Of a stretch of DNA of 18,845 nucleotides, positions 6,633 through 14,336 are shown in pieces. Made by a program: the position numbers and the translations under genes. Source of the stretch: Myxococcales bacterium (lineage in GTDB: Bacteria > Myxococcota_A > Polyangia > Polyangiales > Polyangiaceae). The notes beneath the pieces were generated by a model, which was given only the letters and a program-made list of their open reading frames with translations, was not told the DNA's origin and made no database searches. Within the stretch, counting starts at the first letter, position 1, and each line of letters begins with the position of its first letter. The stretch lies in the NCBI GenBank assembly GCA_013298325.1, contig JAAFHJ010000034.1, forward strand, positions 1 to 18,845. Reading direction: 5' to 3'.

Positions 6633-8023
6633 CCGCCGCCCCCTTCGATCTTCACGAATTTGCTGCCTCCATTGTGGCGGCAACCGCCCGCGTCGCCGCC
6701 TTCCAGGAGGCAGTCGCCGGCGGCGCCGATCCCGGGCGCCTGGAGGATCCTTTCGCCGGTTCGCTCCGTGCGACGAGTCAGAAAAGTGTGTATGACGCAC
6801 TTATTTCCGACGGATCTCGGGACGCGCTCGCCCTCGCCGACCACGTTCGCGCGCTCCTCGCCGTGCGCCTTCGCGCAAAGACGGCGATCCCGCGGAGCAA
6901 GCACCGGGCGACCGCGCGCGTGCGCGTCAGCATTCCCGGTGAAACACCGAAAGAAATTAGCGAAGTAGAGCTTCGAAGGAAGCTTGCGTCCTACACGCGT
7001 TTTGGCGACGTCGCCCTCCTCGTCGCCGCTGCAGGCACCCTCGGCGGCCAGGAGATCGGCCTTGCGAAGAGCGACCGCGACCTCGCCGCGGAGATCGAGG
7101 CGCGCCTCCCGCCGCCGCTCCGCGTTGCAGCGTCGTGGGCCACCCCGGAGGCGACCCTCTCCGCGACCGCCGACCTCGCCGCTGCCGCCCTCCCGGGGAC
7201 CGGCGGTGCCGGCGGGGCGACCTACGCGACGCTCCTCCACGACGCCTTCGCCCACGGCGCCGGCGGCACGCTCCCCGCGCGCCTCGGCCCCTCCCACGTC
7301 GCCGGTTGGATGCCGCCGTTTGCCCTCCCCTGGCTCGACCCAAAGGGGGGTGTACCTGAGGCAAGAGCTCAATTTGCTAAGCTTTTACCGGCCGAAGCCC
7401 CCGCCGATCTTGGGCGCTTGCTTGCGCGATTTGGGCGCGCGTTTGTCGCTGGCGCCCCCCGCGAAGGGAAGCCCGCGCCGATCTTCCTCCGCCCCAACGA
7501 CGTCCGCGGCGAGCTCCTCGGCGCCCTTCTTGGCAGCCTCCCGTCGCGCCCCGCGTTCCATCGTCGCGCCCTCGGCCTCGGCGCTGGGGATGCTCGAGAC
7601 GAGGCTCGTAAATTCCTAAAATCGCAACTCTTTTTTCTTCGCCGTGCCGCTGTGCGCGCCCAACTCGCCGCGATCCCGGCCGGCGCACGGGCCGCGCAAG
7701 ACCTTGTTGCCGAGGCGCTCGCCCCGCTCGCCGCCCCCGGCGGCAGCCATCCTGAGGTGCTCCTCCTCGCCACCGCCGAGCGCGCGGTCGGCCTTCCCGC
7801 CGCCGCAGAAAGCCAACTGCAGGCGCTCCTCGGCGCCGAGCGCTTGGAGGCCGAGCTCGTCGATCTCTTCGACGAGGACTGGTTCCGGAATCCGCGGGTC
7901 GCCCCCTTCTTCTTGGCGGCCCTTCACGACCCTGAAGATCTTGTGTTTGCTGGGAAATCTCTACAGGAAGCCCCTGTCGATCCGCGGGCGCGCCTTCTGG
8001 CCCGCGCTGGAGAACTCTTGTGA
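6629..8023 (+). CDS. Hypothetical protein, 464 aa, in the miaE operon
   Basis: This gene was not recognised. It starts MTAAPFDLHEFAASIVAAT at ATG 6629, overlapping the miaE stop by 4 bp, and ends overlapping the next gene. No signal peptide is seen. The composition is Ala/Leu/Arg-rich and mostly helical. Notable points are a basic patch (IPRSKHRATARVRVSIPG), a conserved-looking FGDVALLVAAAGTLGGQEIG segment and a Gly-rich central stretch (PGTGGAGGATYATLLHDAF). The C-terminal half looks like helical-repeat sequence, with several Leu/Ala helices such as HPEVLLLATAERAVGLPAAA. The frame can be extended upstream to 6554, but that would overlap miaE heavily. Tight coupling to miaE and an exported protein suggests co-expression, not necessarily shared function. 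Confidence 0.75.
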   Translation: MTAAPFDLHEFAASIVAATARVAAFQEAVAGGADPGRLEDPFAGSLRATSQKSVYDALISDGSRDALALADHVRALLAVRLRAKTAIPRSKHRATARVRVSIPGETPKEISEVELRRKLASYTRFGDVALLVAAAGTLGGQEIGLAKSDRDLAAEIEARLPPPLRVAASWATPEATLSATADLAAAALPGTGGAGGATYATLLHDAFAHGAGGTLPARLGPSHVAGWMPPFALPWLDPKGGVPEARAQFAKLLPAEAPADLGRLLARFGRAFVAGAPREGKPAPIFLRPNDVRGELLGALLGSLPSRPAFHRRALGLGAGDARDEARKFLKSQLFFLRRAAVRAQLAAIPAGARAAQDLVAEALAPLAAPGGSHPEVLLLATAERAVGLPAAAESQLQALLGAERLEAELVDLFDEDWFRNPRVAPFFLAALHDPEDLVFAGKSLQEAPVDPRARLLARAGELL

Positions 8024-8985
8024 GCCTGCTCGCCCCCTTTCTCGCCCCCGCGCTGATCGCCCTCGCCGTTTCCTCCGTAGGTGCGCCTGCGTCGCCGGTG
8101 CGGCGGGCAAAAGCGCCCGTTGCCAAAGGGAAAACGGGGAAAAACGGCAAAGGGAAGCCGCCGGTCGTCTGGGAGCGTGCCGCCGAGCCGCTCCCCTTTT
8201 TGCCCCGCATCGCGCGGGTCCGGCTTGAGGTGGGGCACGATAGCGTTCTCCAAATCATCGACATTGAGCTCGATCACGATGCCTACGTAAAAGGTGATCG
8301 GAAATTCTGGGTCTCCTTCGGCGCGCCCGGCGTCCCGAAGGCGGTCGATGCCCATCTGTTGAGCGGCCAGGAGAGTGGTCAGGAGGCCGATGCCAATTGG
8401 GCCTCCAACGGCGATGAAATTCCCTTTGAAGCGAAGCCGACGCGCCCTCGATCGGCCAATGCGCTCCTCGGACCGGATCGCACCTCCGGCCTCGTCTTTG
8501 CCGTCAAGGAGGCGCCCCTTCAGGCCGCCTTCGCCAAGGCGCCGACGGCGACCCTTCGCCTCCGCGCCCTCCTCCCGACGCCCGACGTCGACGGCGCCGG
8601 TCAGCAGGGCGTCGTCGTACGACTCGGGACGGAAGATGCATCCTACACACTTGGCCGCATCGAGGTCGTCGGTCGCGGCGGCGTGCGAGTTCCGAGGGCG
8701 GACGCCAAAATCTGCAGTTTTCCTCAGCCGATCCGGGACGTCGATCTCCGAAAGGCGGAGCTTGATCGCGAAAAAGCGGCGAAGGAAGCGGCGAAAAAGC
8801 CGGCCGAACCGCCGGCCGTCGAGGCCCCCCTCTCGCCGACGCCGCCGCTCACCGTCGCGACGATCGCTCCGCGCAACGAGTATGAGGCGCGCAACCGGAT
8901 CCTTCCGTCGCTTGCGACGCGACGGCCCTTCGATGCCCTTTGCATTCGTTACACCGCGGAAGTCCCCCCGGCGAAAACGCCCTAA
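8020..8985 (+). CDS. Predicted exported protein, unknown function, 321 aa
   Basis: The gene begins with GTG at 8020, overlapping the upstream stop as GTGA, so it is translationally coupled. The N-terminus MSLLAPFLAPALIALAVSSVGAPAS is a plausible Sec signal, although it lacks an early lysine or arginine. A Lys/Gly-rich linker follows (KAPVAKGKTGKNGKGK), then a beta-rich domain from about residue 55 to 235 (IARVRLEVGHDSVLQIIDIEL, then SYTLGRIEVVGRGG). A highly charged Lys/Ala/Pro helix or linker leads to a C-terminal segment with EYEARNRILP. It is probably periplasmic or envelope-associated. No domain is recognised. It is the last gene of the miaE unit and ends in a hairpin shared with the convergent gene. 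Confidence 0.72.
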   Translation: MSLLAPFLAPALIALAVSSVGAPASPVRRAKAPVAKGKTGKNGKGKPPVVWERAAEPLPFLPRIARVRLEVGHDSVLQIIDIELDHDAYVKGDRKFWVSFGAPGVPKAVDAHLLSGQESGQEADANWASNGDEIPFEAKPTRPRSANALLGPDRTSGLVFAVKEAPLQAAFAKAPTATLRLRALLPTPDVDGAGQQGVVVRLGTEDASYTLGRIEVVGRGGVRVPRADAKICSFPQPIRDVDLRKAELDREKAAKEAAKKPAEPPAVEAPLSPTPPLTVATIAPRNEYEARNRILPSLATRRPFDALCIRYTAEVPPAKTP

Positions 8986-9000
8986 AGGCGGGGGGCGTTT
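8974..9000. terminator. Bidirectional hairpin terminator between convergent genes
   Basis: AAACGCCC (8975-8982) pairs perfectly with GGGCGTTT (8993-9000) around a 10-nt loop that contains the TAA stop of the upstream gene (8983-8985). On the plus strand the stem ends in TTT. On the minus strand it ends in TTTTC, just downstream of the beta-barrel gene stop (9010). An 8-bp GC-rich stem plus short T-run is a reasonable intrinsic terminator in both directions, better on the minus strand. Confidence 0.65.
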
Positions 9001-9009
9001 GGCTCCGTC

Positions 9010-10002
9010 TCAGTTGCCGTCGGCGCCGCCGGCGGCCTGTTCGGCGGTCGAGGGGCCTGCTGCGTCGTAGAAGAAGCGCAGACCGAGGGCGAGCACCGTC
9101 GAAGGGACCGGCGCCGAGACGTCGCGACGGATCGCACCATCAATGCTCCAGCGACGGTCTACGTAGCCGACGCCGGCGGAAATGGCGTGGCTCTCCATGC
9201 CCTGATCAAAGCGATAACCGAGGCGGATCGGCACCCGGTCGGCGACGAAATACTCAAAGCCGGCCATGGCGCGAAGTTTGGCACGTCCGAAGGTGCTGAA
9301 GTCGACCTGACCGTCGGCCTCCACGTTGAACTTCTCGTCGCCATAGCCGGCGCCGAGGATGAGCTGCGTCGGCGTTAGCGCGTTGTTCGGGATCGAAAGG
9401 CTGCGTCCGACGAGGCCGAGGCGGAGCCCCTCCGTCGGGAGGACGGTGATGCCGGCGTCGACGGTGATCGCGTTCCAGATCGGCTTGTCGGCGGCGCCAT
9501 CGGAAGCGAGGCTCGCGCCGAAGGGGCCGCGGCTGGTCGGTTGACCGACGCGCAGGTAGCGGCCGGTCGCTCCGACGAACACCTTGTCGCCGAGCGGGTA
9601 GGCGAGCGCGGCACGGATGTCGGTCGACGTCCGGTTGATGCCCTGTTTGTCAAAGAAATTCCACTGAATGGCGAAGCCACCTGCGAGCTTGTTCGTCGAC
9701 GAGTCGGCGATGGCGACGCCGGTCGAATAGCGCCGCGCCTCGACGCCGACGGCACCGATCCCCTCGAAGTGGTAGACGCGCGTCGTCGGCAAGTTCGCCG
9801 GGTTCACGTAGAGGGACGACGTCGACGCGCCGGTGGCGACCTGCGCCCCGCCCATCGCGACCGACCGCGGGTGCTGCACCTCGCCGGTCTCGTAAATCCC
9901 TGCGAGCGGCAACGACGAGGGATCGGCGGCGGCCACCGACGGCGCGAAGCCGACAAGCAGAGCGGCCCCGCCGGAGAGAAGGAGTGCGTAGGCGCGATTC
10001 AC
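9010..10002 (-). CDS. Outer-membrane beta-barrel protein, FadL/PorV-like
   Basis: This is a predicted outer-membrane transport-type barrel of 330 aa. The chosen start is GTG at 10000-10002, which gives a textbook Sec signal: a short basic start (MNRAYALLLSGGAALLVG) and an AxA-type cleavage site near residue 25 (SVAAAD). A further GTG at 10074 would add 24 residues before the signal and is less likely. The mature N-terminus has the motif HPRSVAMGGAQVATGAST, then SLYVNPANL, typical of FadL/OmpP1- and PorV-like barrels. It is followed by many alternating strands with Gly turns and a C-terminal aromatic strand LGLRFFYDAAG. The function is probably uptake of a hydrophobic ligand or an envelope scaffold. 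The substrate cannot be told. It is divergent from dnaA and converges on the miaE unit. Confidence 0.8.
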   Translation of the reverse strand: MNRAYALLLSGGAALLVGFAPSVAAADPSSLPLAGIYETGEVQHPRSVAMGGAQVATGASTSSLYVNPANLPTTRVYHFEGIGAVGVEARRYSTGVAIADSSTNKLAGGFAIQWNFFDKQGINRTSTDIRAALAYPLGDKVFVGATGRYLRVGQPTSRGPFGASLASDGAADKPIWNAITVDAGITVLPTEGLRLGLVGRSLSIPNNALTPTQLILGAGYGDEKFNVEADGQVDFSTFGRAKLRAMAGFEYFVADRVPIRLGYRFDQGMESHAISAGVGYVDRRWSIDGAIRRDVSAPVPSTVLALGLRFFYDAAGPSTAEQAAGGADGN

Positions 10003-10156
10003 GGGTCCGGTAGAGCCGAGCCACTCGAAAAAGGGCAACTTTTCGACCGTTTCCAAGAAAAGTACGAAAACCACAAGGTGGGATACTTCGTCTGTATGGA
10101 ACAGGCATCTTCAGTTTGCCGAAAAAAATTAGGGACTTGCAGAGCCGTTGCAGCCT

Positions 10157-10310
10157 GCATCGTCCATGATCGGCGATGGATGGTGCGGTCCGATGGACCT
10201 TGACACGCGCGCTGCCAGCAAAACGCCTCAGATTAGAAATCGGTGTGCCCTGCAACGAGAAGACAATCGGGCGCGAATTTCACGAGTTGACGCGCATCGT
10301 CCATCATCGG
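10157..10310. repeat. 17-bp direct repeat upstream of dnaA
   Basis: GCATCGTCCATGATCGG at 10157-10173 recurs at 10294-10310 with one change (C for G at the twelfth position). The span given covers both copies and the 120 bp between them. A short dyad GGTCC-GAT-GGACC (10187-10199) lies between the copies. Confidence 0.75.
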
Positions 10311-10558
10311 TTTCGGCGGTCGCCGCGCAGGAGGGGAGTCTGCAAGGAATAATCTCTTGTAGACTCATACTGTTAACGCACGCGGCCGAATGCCTGTGGA
10401 CGCATTTCGTCCGCCCCCGCTACGAACATTTCACCGCAGCTTCACCGGAGCCGCGGTCTTGAGAGGGGCGCCGTTCTCGGTGCGCCCACGGTGGCTTGCT
10501 GCCACGTATCCACCCTCTGCGCCGCTCTTCGGAGCCGCCCCACCACCCGTAAGGCAGG

Positions 10559-10625
10559 TTTTTTCCTGGTCTACGGGGCTTTTTGCCTATCGCCTCCCCA
10601 GGTTTTCCACAGGCTGTGGAAAACC
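10559..10625. promoter_or_regulatory. Inverted DnaA-box pair with phased T-tracts next to dnaA
   Basis: TTTTCCACA (10603-10611) and its complement TGTGGAAAA (10615-10623) form part of a perfect inverted repeat with 11-bp arms (10601-10611 and 10615-10625) and spacer GGC. Each half is 8 of 9 to the E. coli DnaA box TTATCCACA, and the TTTTCCACA form is used in several other phyla. T-runs at 10559-10564, 10580-10584 and 10603-10606 recur every 21-23 bp, about two helical turns, which could bend the DNA. The pair sits 40 bp before the dnaA start, where it could serve autoregulation or origin recognition. Confidence 0.65.
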
Positions 10626-10664
10626 CGAGGCGACGCTTTGCCTTCGAGAGAATCCCCCCGTCGC

Positions 10665-12215
10665 ATGTTTGAAGCCGCCTCCCCCTTTGCACCGCCGTCG
10701 TTCGGGACCTCCGTCACCGGCGACGTCAGCGTGCCTGCGCGTGCCCCCGCCGCCGTTCGGCCGGAAGAGCTCCTGTTTCGCGAGGCTGCGGCCGCGGTTC
10801 GGGCCAAGTCCCCGGCCTCCTTTGACCCGTGGTTTTCGGGCGTCCAGTTTGAGGGATTGATTGACGGCGTCCTCGCCCTCCGCGCTCGCGATGAATTTGT
10901 CCGTGAATGGGTCGACGCCCACTTCCTCCCGATGCTCGTCGCGCGTCTCCGCGAAGAGACCGGCTGGAGCATGCAGGTTGCATGGATCGTCGGCGGGGCC
11001 ATCGAGCGCCCCGTCGCCACCGACGACCGCGAGGCCTCGGCACCGATCCGCCCCCGCCCCCTCGCATCGACGCCGCCGACCGGTTTCCCGCCGGCACGCG
11101 TGAGCTCATTTCCTCAGGAAATGCGTACGGATGCCGCGCCGCACGCCCAGCGCCCCTCGCAGGCCCCGCCGGCGAGCCTGCCGCCGCTCGCTCCGCCGAA
11201 CTTGAATGCAAAGTACACGTTCGGGACCTACGTCGTCGGTCCGTCGAACCAGCTTGCCCACGCGGCATCGATCGCCGCTTCGGGCGGTGGGGGGCCCCGT
11301 CACAACCCGCTCTTCCTGTGCGGATCGACCGGTCTCGGCAAGACTCATTTGATGCATGCGATCGCCCATCGCATCCGCGAAGAGCGCCCGGACGTACGCA
11401 TTATCTATGTGTCTGCGGAGTCGTTTATGAACGACTTCGTCGAGTCCCTCAAAGAGGGGAAGACCTCCGAGTTCCGCGCCCGTTACCGGGATCGTTGCGA
11501 CGTCCTCCTCGTCGACGACGTCCAATTCCTCGCCGGCAAGACGCAGACGCAAGAAGAGTTCTTTCACGTCTTCAATGCGCTCCATGAGCGCGGCAAGACG
11601 ATCGTCCTCTCAAGCGACAAATACCCGGCCCACCTGGAGCGCATGGAAGAGCGCTTGGTCTCGCGCTTCTCGGCGGGGCTCGTCGCCGACATCCAGGGCC
11701 CCGAGCTCGAGACGCGCGTCGCGATCGTCCGGAAAAAGGCGGAAATTGAAGAGGTTGACCTCGCCCCCGAGGTGGTACTTTTTCTCGCCCAGTCGGTCCG
11801 GCAGAACGTCCGCGAGCTCGAGGGGACGCTCATCCGCCTCGCCGCAAAATCGAGCTTGCTCGGGATCTCCGTCGATCTCGAATTTGCGAAACGGGAACTC
11901 TTCGCGACGGGAAGTGTTGCGCGCACCGAGACGTCCATCGAAGACATCCAGCGCGCCGTTTGCCATCATTTCAAATTGAAGGCCTCCGACTTGACGTCGA
12001 AGGATCGCCACAAGAGCATCGCGTTTGCACGGCATGTGGCGATGTACCTCTGCAAGACGCGCCTCAAGTGCTCGCTCCCCGAGCTCGGCCGAGCCTTCGG
12101 CGGTCGCGACCACACGACGGTGCTCGCCGCGGTGCGGAAGGTCGATGGTCTCCGTGCCACGAGCAGCGAGCTCCGCGCCCACCTCGACGTCCTCGAGACG
12201 CGCCTAGGCGCCTGA
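10665..12215 (+). CDS. dnaA: Chromosomal replication initiator protein DnaA
   Basis: DnaA is the AAA+ initiator that binds oriC DnaA boxes and melts the origin. The 516-aa product has all four domains. Domain I covers about residues 30-110 (FREAAAAVRAKSPASFDPWF, then REETGWSMQVAW). A long Pro/Ala-rich domain II linker spans about 110-180. Domain III begins at NAKYTFGTYVVGPSNQLAHA, with Walker A GSTGLGKT at 220-227 and Walker B LLVDD ending at 284-285. Domain IV carries the signature region RLKCSLPELGRAFGGRDHTTV. The ATG at 10665 is chosen because it begins just before domain I. The open frame continues upstream to 10491, through the DnaA-box dyad. No dnaN follows; the next gene is convergent. 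The sequence is longer than many DnaA proteins, mainly from the N-terminus and linker. Confidence 0.97.
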   Translation: MFEAASPFAPPSFGTSVTGDVSVPARAPAAVRPEELLFREAAAAVRAKSPASFDPWFSGVQFEGLIDGVLALRARDEFVREWVDAHFLPMLVARLREETGWSMQVAWIVGGAIERPVATDDREASAPIRPRPLASTPPTGFPPARVSSFPQEMRTDAAPHAQRPSQAPPASLPPLAPPNLNAKYTFGTYVVGPSNQLAHAASIAASGGGGPRHNPLFLCGSTGLGKTHLMHAIAHRIREERPDVRIIYVSAESFMNDFVESLKEGKTSEFRARYRDRCDVLLVDDVQFLAGKTQTQEEFFHVFNALHERGKTIVLSSDKYPAHLERMEERLVSRFSAGLVADIQGPELETRVAIVRKKAEIEEVDLAPEVVLFLAQSVRQNVRELEGTLIRLAAKSSLLGISVDLEFAKRELFATGSVARTETSIEDIQRAVCHHFKLKASDLTSKDRHKSIAFARHVAMYLCKTRLKCSLPELGRAFGGRDHTTVLAAVRKVDGLRATSSELRAHLDVLETRLGA

Positions 12216-12237
12216 GGCGGTCGTCATCCCTGGGGGG

Positions 12238-12642
12238 TCAGCTCGCGTTGACCATCCAGGAGTTGCCGTACTTGTCGACGAGCATTCCGAAGGTATCTCC
12301 CCAGAACTGCTTCGAAAATGGCATCGTGATGGTGCCGCCGACGGCGAGCGCTTCGAAGATCTTCGTGCCGGCCTCGAAGGAGTCGGCGGCGACGGAGAGG
12401 GCGACGTTCCCCCCCACCGCCGGCGCTTTTCCGCCCGGCATGCCGTCGGAAGCGAAGAGGATGCCGTCCCCGAAGTGCAGGGAACTGTGGATGATTTTGC
12501 CCTTCGCCGCCTCCGGGACCGGCATCGGGCTATCGCCAAAGCGCATCAGCGTGAGCTTCCCGTCGAGGGCGGCTGCGTAGAAGGTCATCGCCTCTTCGCA
12601 GACGCCGTGGAAGGTCACGTAGGGCATCAATCGCGTCGTCAT
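12238..12642 (-). CDS. PhnB-like VOC-family protein
   Basis: This is a 134-aa protein of the vicinal-oxygen-chelate/glyoxalase fold, in the PhnB-like group often labelled 3-demethylubiquinone methyltransferase-like. Diagnostic features are the opening MPYVTFHGVCEEAMTFYAAA, the central HSSLHFGDGILFASDG, and the C-terminal WGDTFGMLVDKYGNSWMVN, which matches the FWG-G-DP-G-W ending of this group. The start ATG at 12640-12642 is preceded on the minus strand by GAGGAACG, a good ribosome binding site. It lies 22 bp after cysS on the same strand and is probably co-transcribed with it. No enzymatic activity can be assigned: metal-binding residues of true glyoxalases are not obvious, and many such proteins have no known substrate. 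Confidence 0.88.
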   Translation of the reverse strand: MTTRLMPYVTFHGVCEEAMTFYAAALDGKLTLMRFGDSPMPVPEAAKGKIIHSSLHFGDGILFASDGMPGGKAPAVGGNVALSVAADSFEAGTKIFEALAVGGTITMPFSKQFWGDTFGMLVDKYGNSWMVNAS

Positions 12643-12664
12643 CGTTCCTCGCTAGCTGCTTGAT

Positions 12665-14236
12665 TTAAACAAGAATTCGCCAGGTCGTCCCCGTGGGACC
12701 GTCCTGGAGCTCGACACTGAGCGCCGCGAGTTCATCACGGATGAGGTCTGACTGGGCGAAATCCTTCGCGGCGCGGGCGGCGAGCCGGGCTTCGATTTTC
12801 CCGTCGATGGTCGCCGCTTCGAGCTTCCGCAGGGCGAGGCGGCGCACTTTGGTGCGGGCGAAGTAGTCCTCCGGGCTCGCCTGGAGGAGGCCGAGCGGGG
12901 CGACCGCGCCTCGGAGGGCGATGGAGAGCGCGGCGGCGAGCGCCTTGGCCTCCGCGATCCCTTCCGGCTCTTTCTTGAATTGTTTCTGCGCCTTGGTGAT
13001 GAGCTCGTTCATCCCCTTCGCGATCTCGCCAACGACGGCGAGTGCCTTGGGCGTGTTCAAGTCGTCGTCGAGAGCGACCGCGACATCTTCCGCACCCGAT
13101 TTCGCAAGCGCTGCAAGCGCTGGAAATGCCTTCGAAACTTTGGCGCCGATCGCCGGCGAGGCCCCCTCGGCGAACGCCTCCGCGCTCACGATCGCCGTGT
13201 AGAGGTAGTCGGTCCGTCGCTCCCCTTCGTCGACGCCGGGGAACCAGGTGCGCTCGGCGTGGCCATCGGCCCCCTTGCGGACTTCGCCGGTTTCATCGCG
13301 GGTAAAATCGACGTCGAAATTGAGCGGTCCGCGGTAGTGAGCGCCCAAGAGGAAATAGCGGAAGCCTTCGGCGTCGTTGCGGTCGAGGACTTGCGCGATC
13401 GTGACGAAGTTGCCGAGGCTCTTCGACATCTTCTCCCCGTCGACGTCCAGGAAGCCGCCATGCATCCAAACGTTCGCAAATTCGGGGCCCCAGGCCGCCT
13501 CACTTTGCGCGATTTCGTTCTCGTGATGGGGGAAGATCAAATCCATTCCGCCGCCATGGATATCGAAGTGGGCGCCGAGGATCTTGTGGGCCATCGCGGA
13601 GCACTCAATGTGCCAACCGGGCCGCCCTTTCCCCCACGGGCTATCCCAGCCCCAGGCCTCCGAGGAGCCCTTCCAGAGCGCGAAGTCGAGCGGATCCTTT
13701 TTGATTTCTCCAGTTTCGACGCGCGCGCCCGCCTGGAGGTCGTCGATCTTTCGCTTCGAGAGCTTCCCGTAATCGGCAAACGAACGGACGTGGAAATACA
13801 CGTCTTTCCCATTTGCCGTCTCGGCGACGTAGGCGGAACCCTTTTCGATCAACGTCTCGATCAACGCGACGATTTCCGGAATGTGCGTCGACACGCGGGG
13901 CTCGTGATCGGGCTTTGCGCACCCGATGGCCGCCAGCTCGCCGTCGCACAATTCTGCCATCCGCGCGGAGAGCGCCAGCGGCTCCTCGCCGAGCTCGGTC
14001 GCCCGCTTCAAAATCTTGTCGTCCACGTCGGTTACGTTGCGCACGTAGGAGACCTTCAAACCGCGATTCCGCAGGTGGCGAACGAGGACGTCAAACGTCG
14101 TGTTCGTGCGCGCATGCCCCGCGTGGGCGTGATCGTAGGTCGTCAATCCGCAGAGGTAGAGTCGGACTTCGCCTTCCGTTTTCGGCGTGAACAGTTCGAG
14201 CTTCTGGGTGCGCGTGTTGTGGAAGCGAAGCGGCAT
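12665..14236 (-). CDS. cysS: Cysteinyl-tRNA synthetase
   Basis: CysRS charges tRNA-Cys with cysteine in the cytoplasm. The 523-aa product is a class I synthetase with the HIGH-type motif HAGH (38-41), KMSKS at 269-273 (EKMSKSLGNF) and the zinc ligands C29, C212, H237 and E241 in the family positions (YLCG, ECSAMA, FPHHENE). After the catalytic core come the DALR-type helical domain and an anticodon-binding C-terminus with RLAARAAKDFAQSDLIRDEL. An inserted acidic/basic loop (GADGHAERTWFPGVDEGERR) precedes the helical domain, making it somewhat longer than the roughly 460 aa of E. coli CysS. It starts at ATG 14236, divergent from folE, and is followed on the same strand by the VOC gene. Confidence 0.97.
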   Translation of the reverse strand: MPLRFHNTRTQKLELFTPKTEGEVRLYLCGLTTYDHAHAGHARTNTTFDVLVRHLRNRGLKVSYVRNVTDVDDKILKRATELGEEPLALSARMAELCDGELAAIGCAKPDHEPRVSTHIPEIVALIETLIEKGSAYVAETANGKDVYFHVRSFADYGKLSKRKIDDLQAGARVETGEIKKDPLDFALWKGSSEAWGWDSPWGKGRPGWHIECSAMAHKILGAHFDIHGGGMDLIFPHHENEIAQSEAAWGPEFANVWMHGGFLDVDGEKMSKSLGNFVTIAQVLDRNDAEGFRYFLLGAHYRGPLNFDVDFTRDETGEVRKGADGHAERTWFPGVDEGERRTDYLYTAIVSAEAFAEGASPAIGAKVSKAFPALAALAKSGAEDVAVALDDDLNTPKALAVVGEIAKGMNELITKAQKQFKKEPEGIAEAKALAAALSIALRGAVAPLGLLQASPEDYFARTKVRRLALRKLEAATIDGKIEARLAARAAKDFAQSDLIRDELAALSVELQDGPTGTTWRILV

Positions 14237-14336
14237 GCGCGACTCTTTATCGTATTCAACGCATTGCGTTCAGGAAGAACAACGCCCCCCGCCAACGACG
14301 CGCCGCCCGGACCGGATTTCCGGGTATTGTCGCCGG
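14237..14336. promoter_or_regulatory. Divergent promoter region between cysS and folE
   Basis: This 100-bp region must carry promoters for both cysS (minus) and the folE operon (plus). A hairpin CCCGGA (14306-14311) / TCCGGG (14319-14324) with a 7-nt loop lies 12 bp before the folE ATG and could affect its translation. No clear T-box, riboswitch or sigma-70 consensus is visible. Confidence 0.4.

Larger units (their letters stand above)
10003..10664. promoter_or_regulatory. Gene-free region upstream of dnaA; candidate dnaA control region or oriC segment
   Basis: This 662-bp gap separates the minus-strand barrel gene from dnaA. No convincing gene is seen. It holds an inverted repeat TCGAAAA/TTTTCGA (10025-10031 and 10040-10046), a 17-bp direct repeat (10157-10173 and 10294-10310) and a cluster of ATGGA/TCCAT motifs between 10096 and 10304. 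There are weak DnaA-box-like sites: TGTGGACGC at 10395, and GTATCCACC at 10506, the latter 7 of 9 to TTATCCACA. T-tracts and a strong box pair lie close to dnaA. The left part also contains an AT-richer stretch (about 10050-10135) that may include the barrel gene promoter. It is compatible with dnaA autoregulation or origin function; neither is proven. Confidence 0.5.

Noticed and set aside
5934..6800. 288-aa open frame on the minus strand opposite miaE
   Set aside because: The plus strand has a full MiaE with all di-iron ligands; the minus frame is a compositional shadow.
9541..10203. 220-aa plus-strand frame opposite the beta-barrel gene
   Set aside because: The minus strand encodes a signal peptide and a barrel-type sequence; the plus frame is Arg-rich shadow.
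10280..10380. Sigma-70 promoter for dnaA around TTGACG (10287)
   Set aside because: No acceptable -10 lies 16-18 bp downstream; other AT-rich hexamers near 10350-10376 lack a matching -35.
10491..10664. N-terminal extension of the dnaA frame
   Set aside because: It would read through the DnaA-box dyad and T-tracts, and the encoded residues do not resemble domain I. ATG 10665 fits the family.
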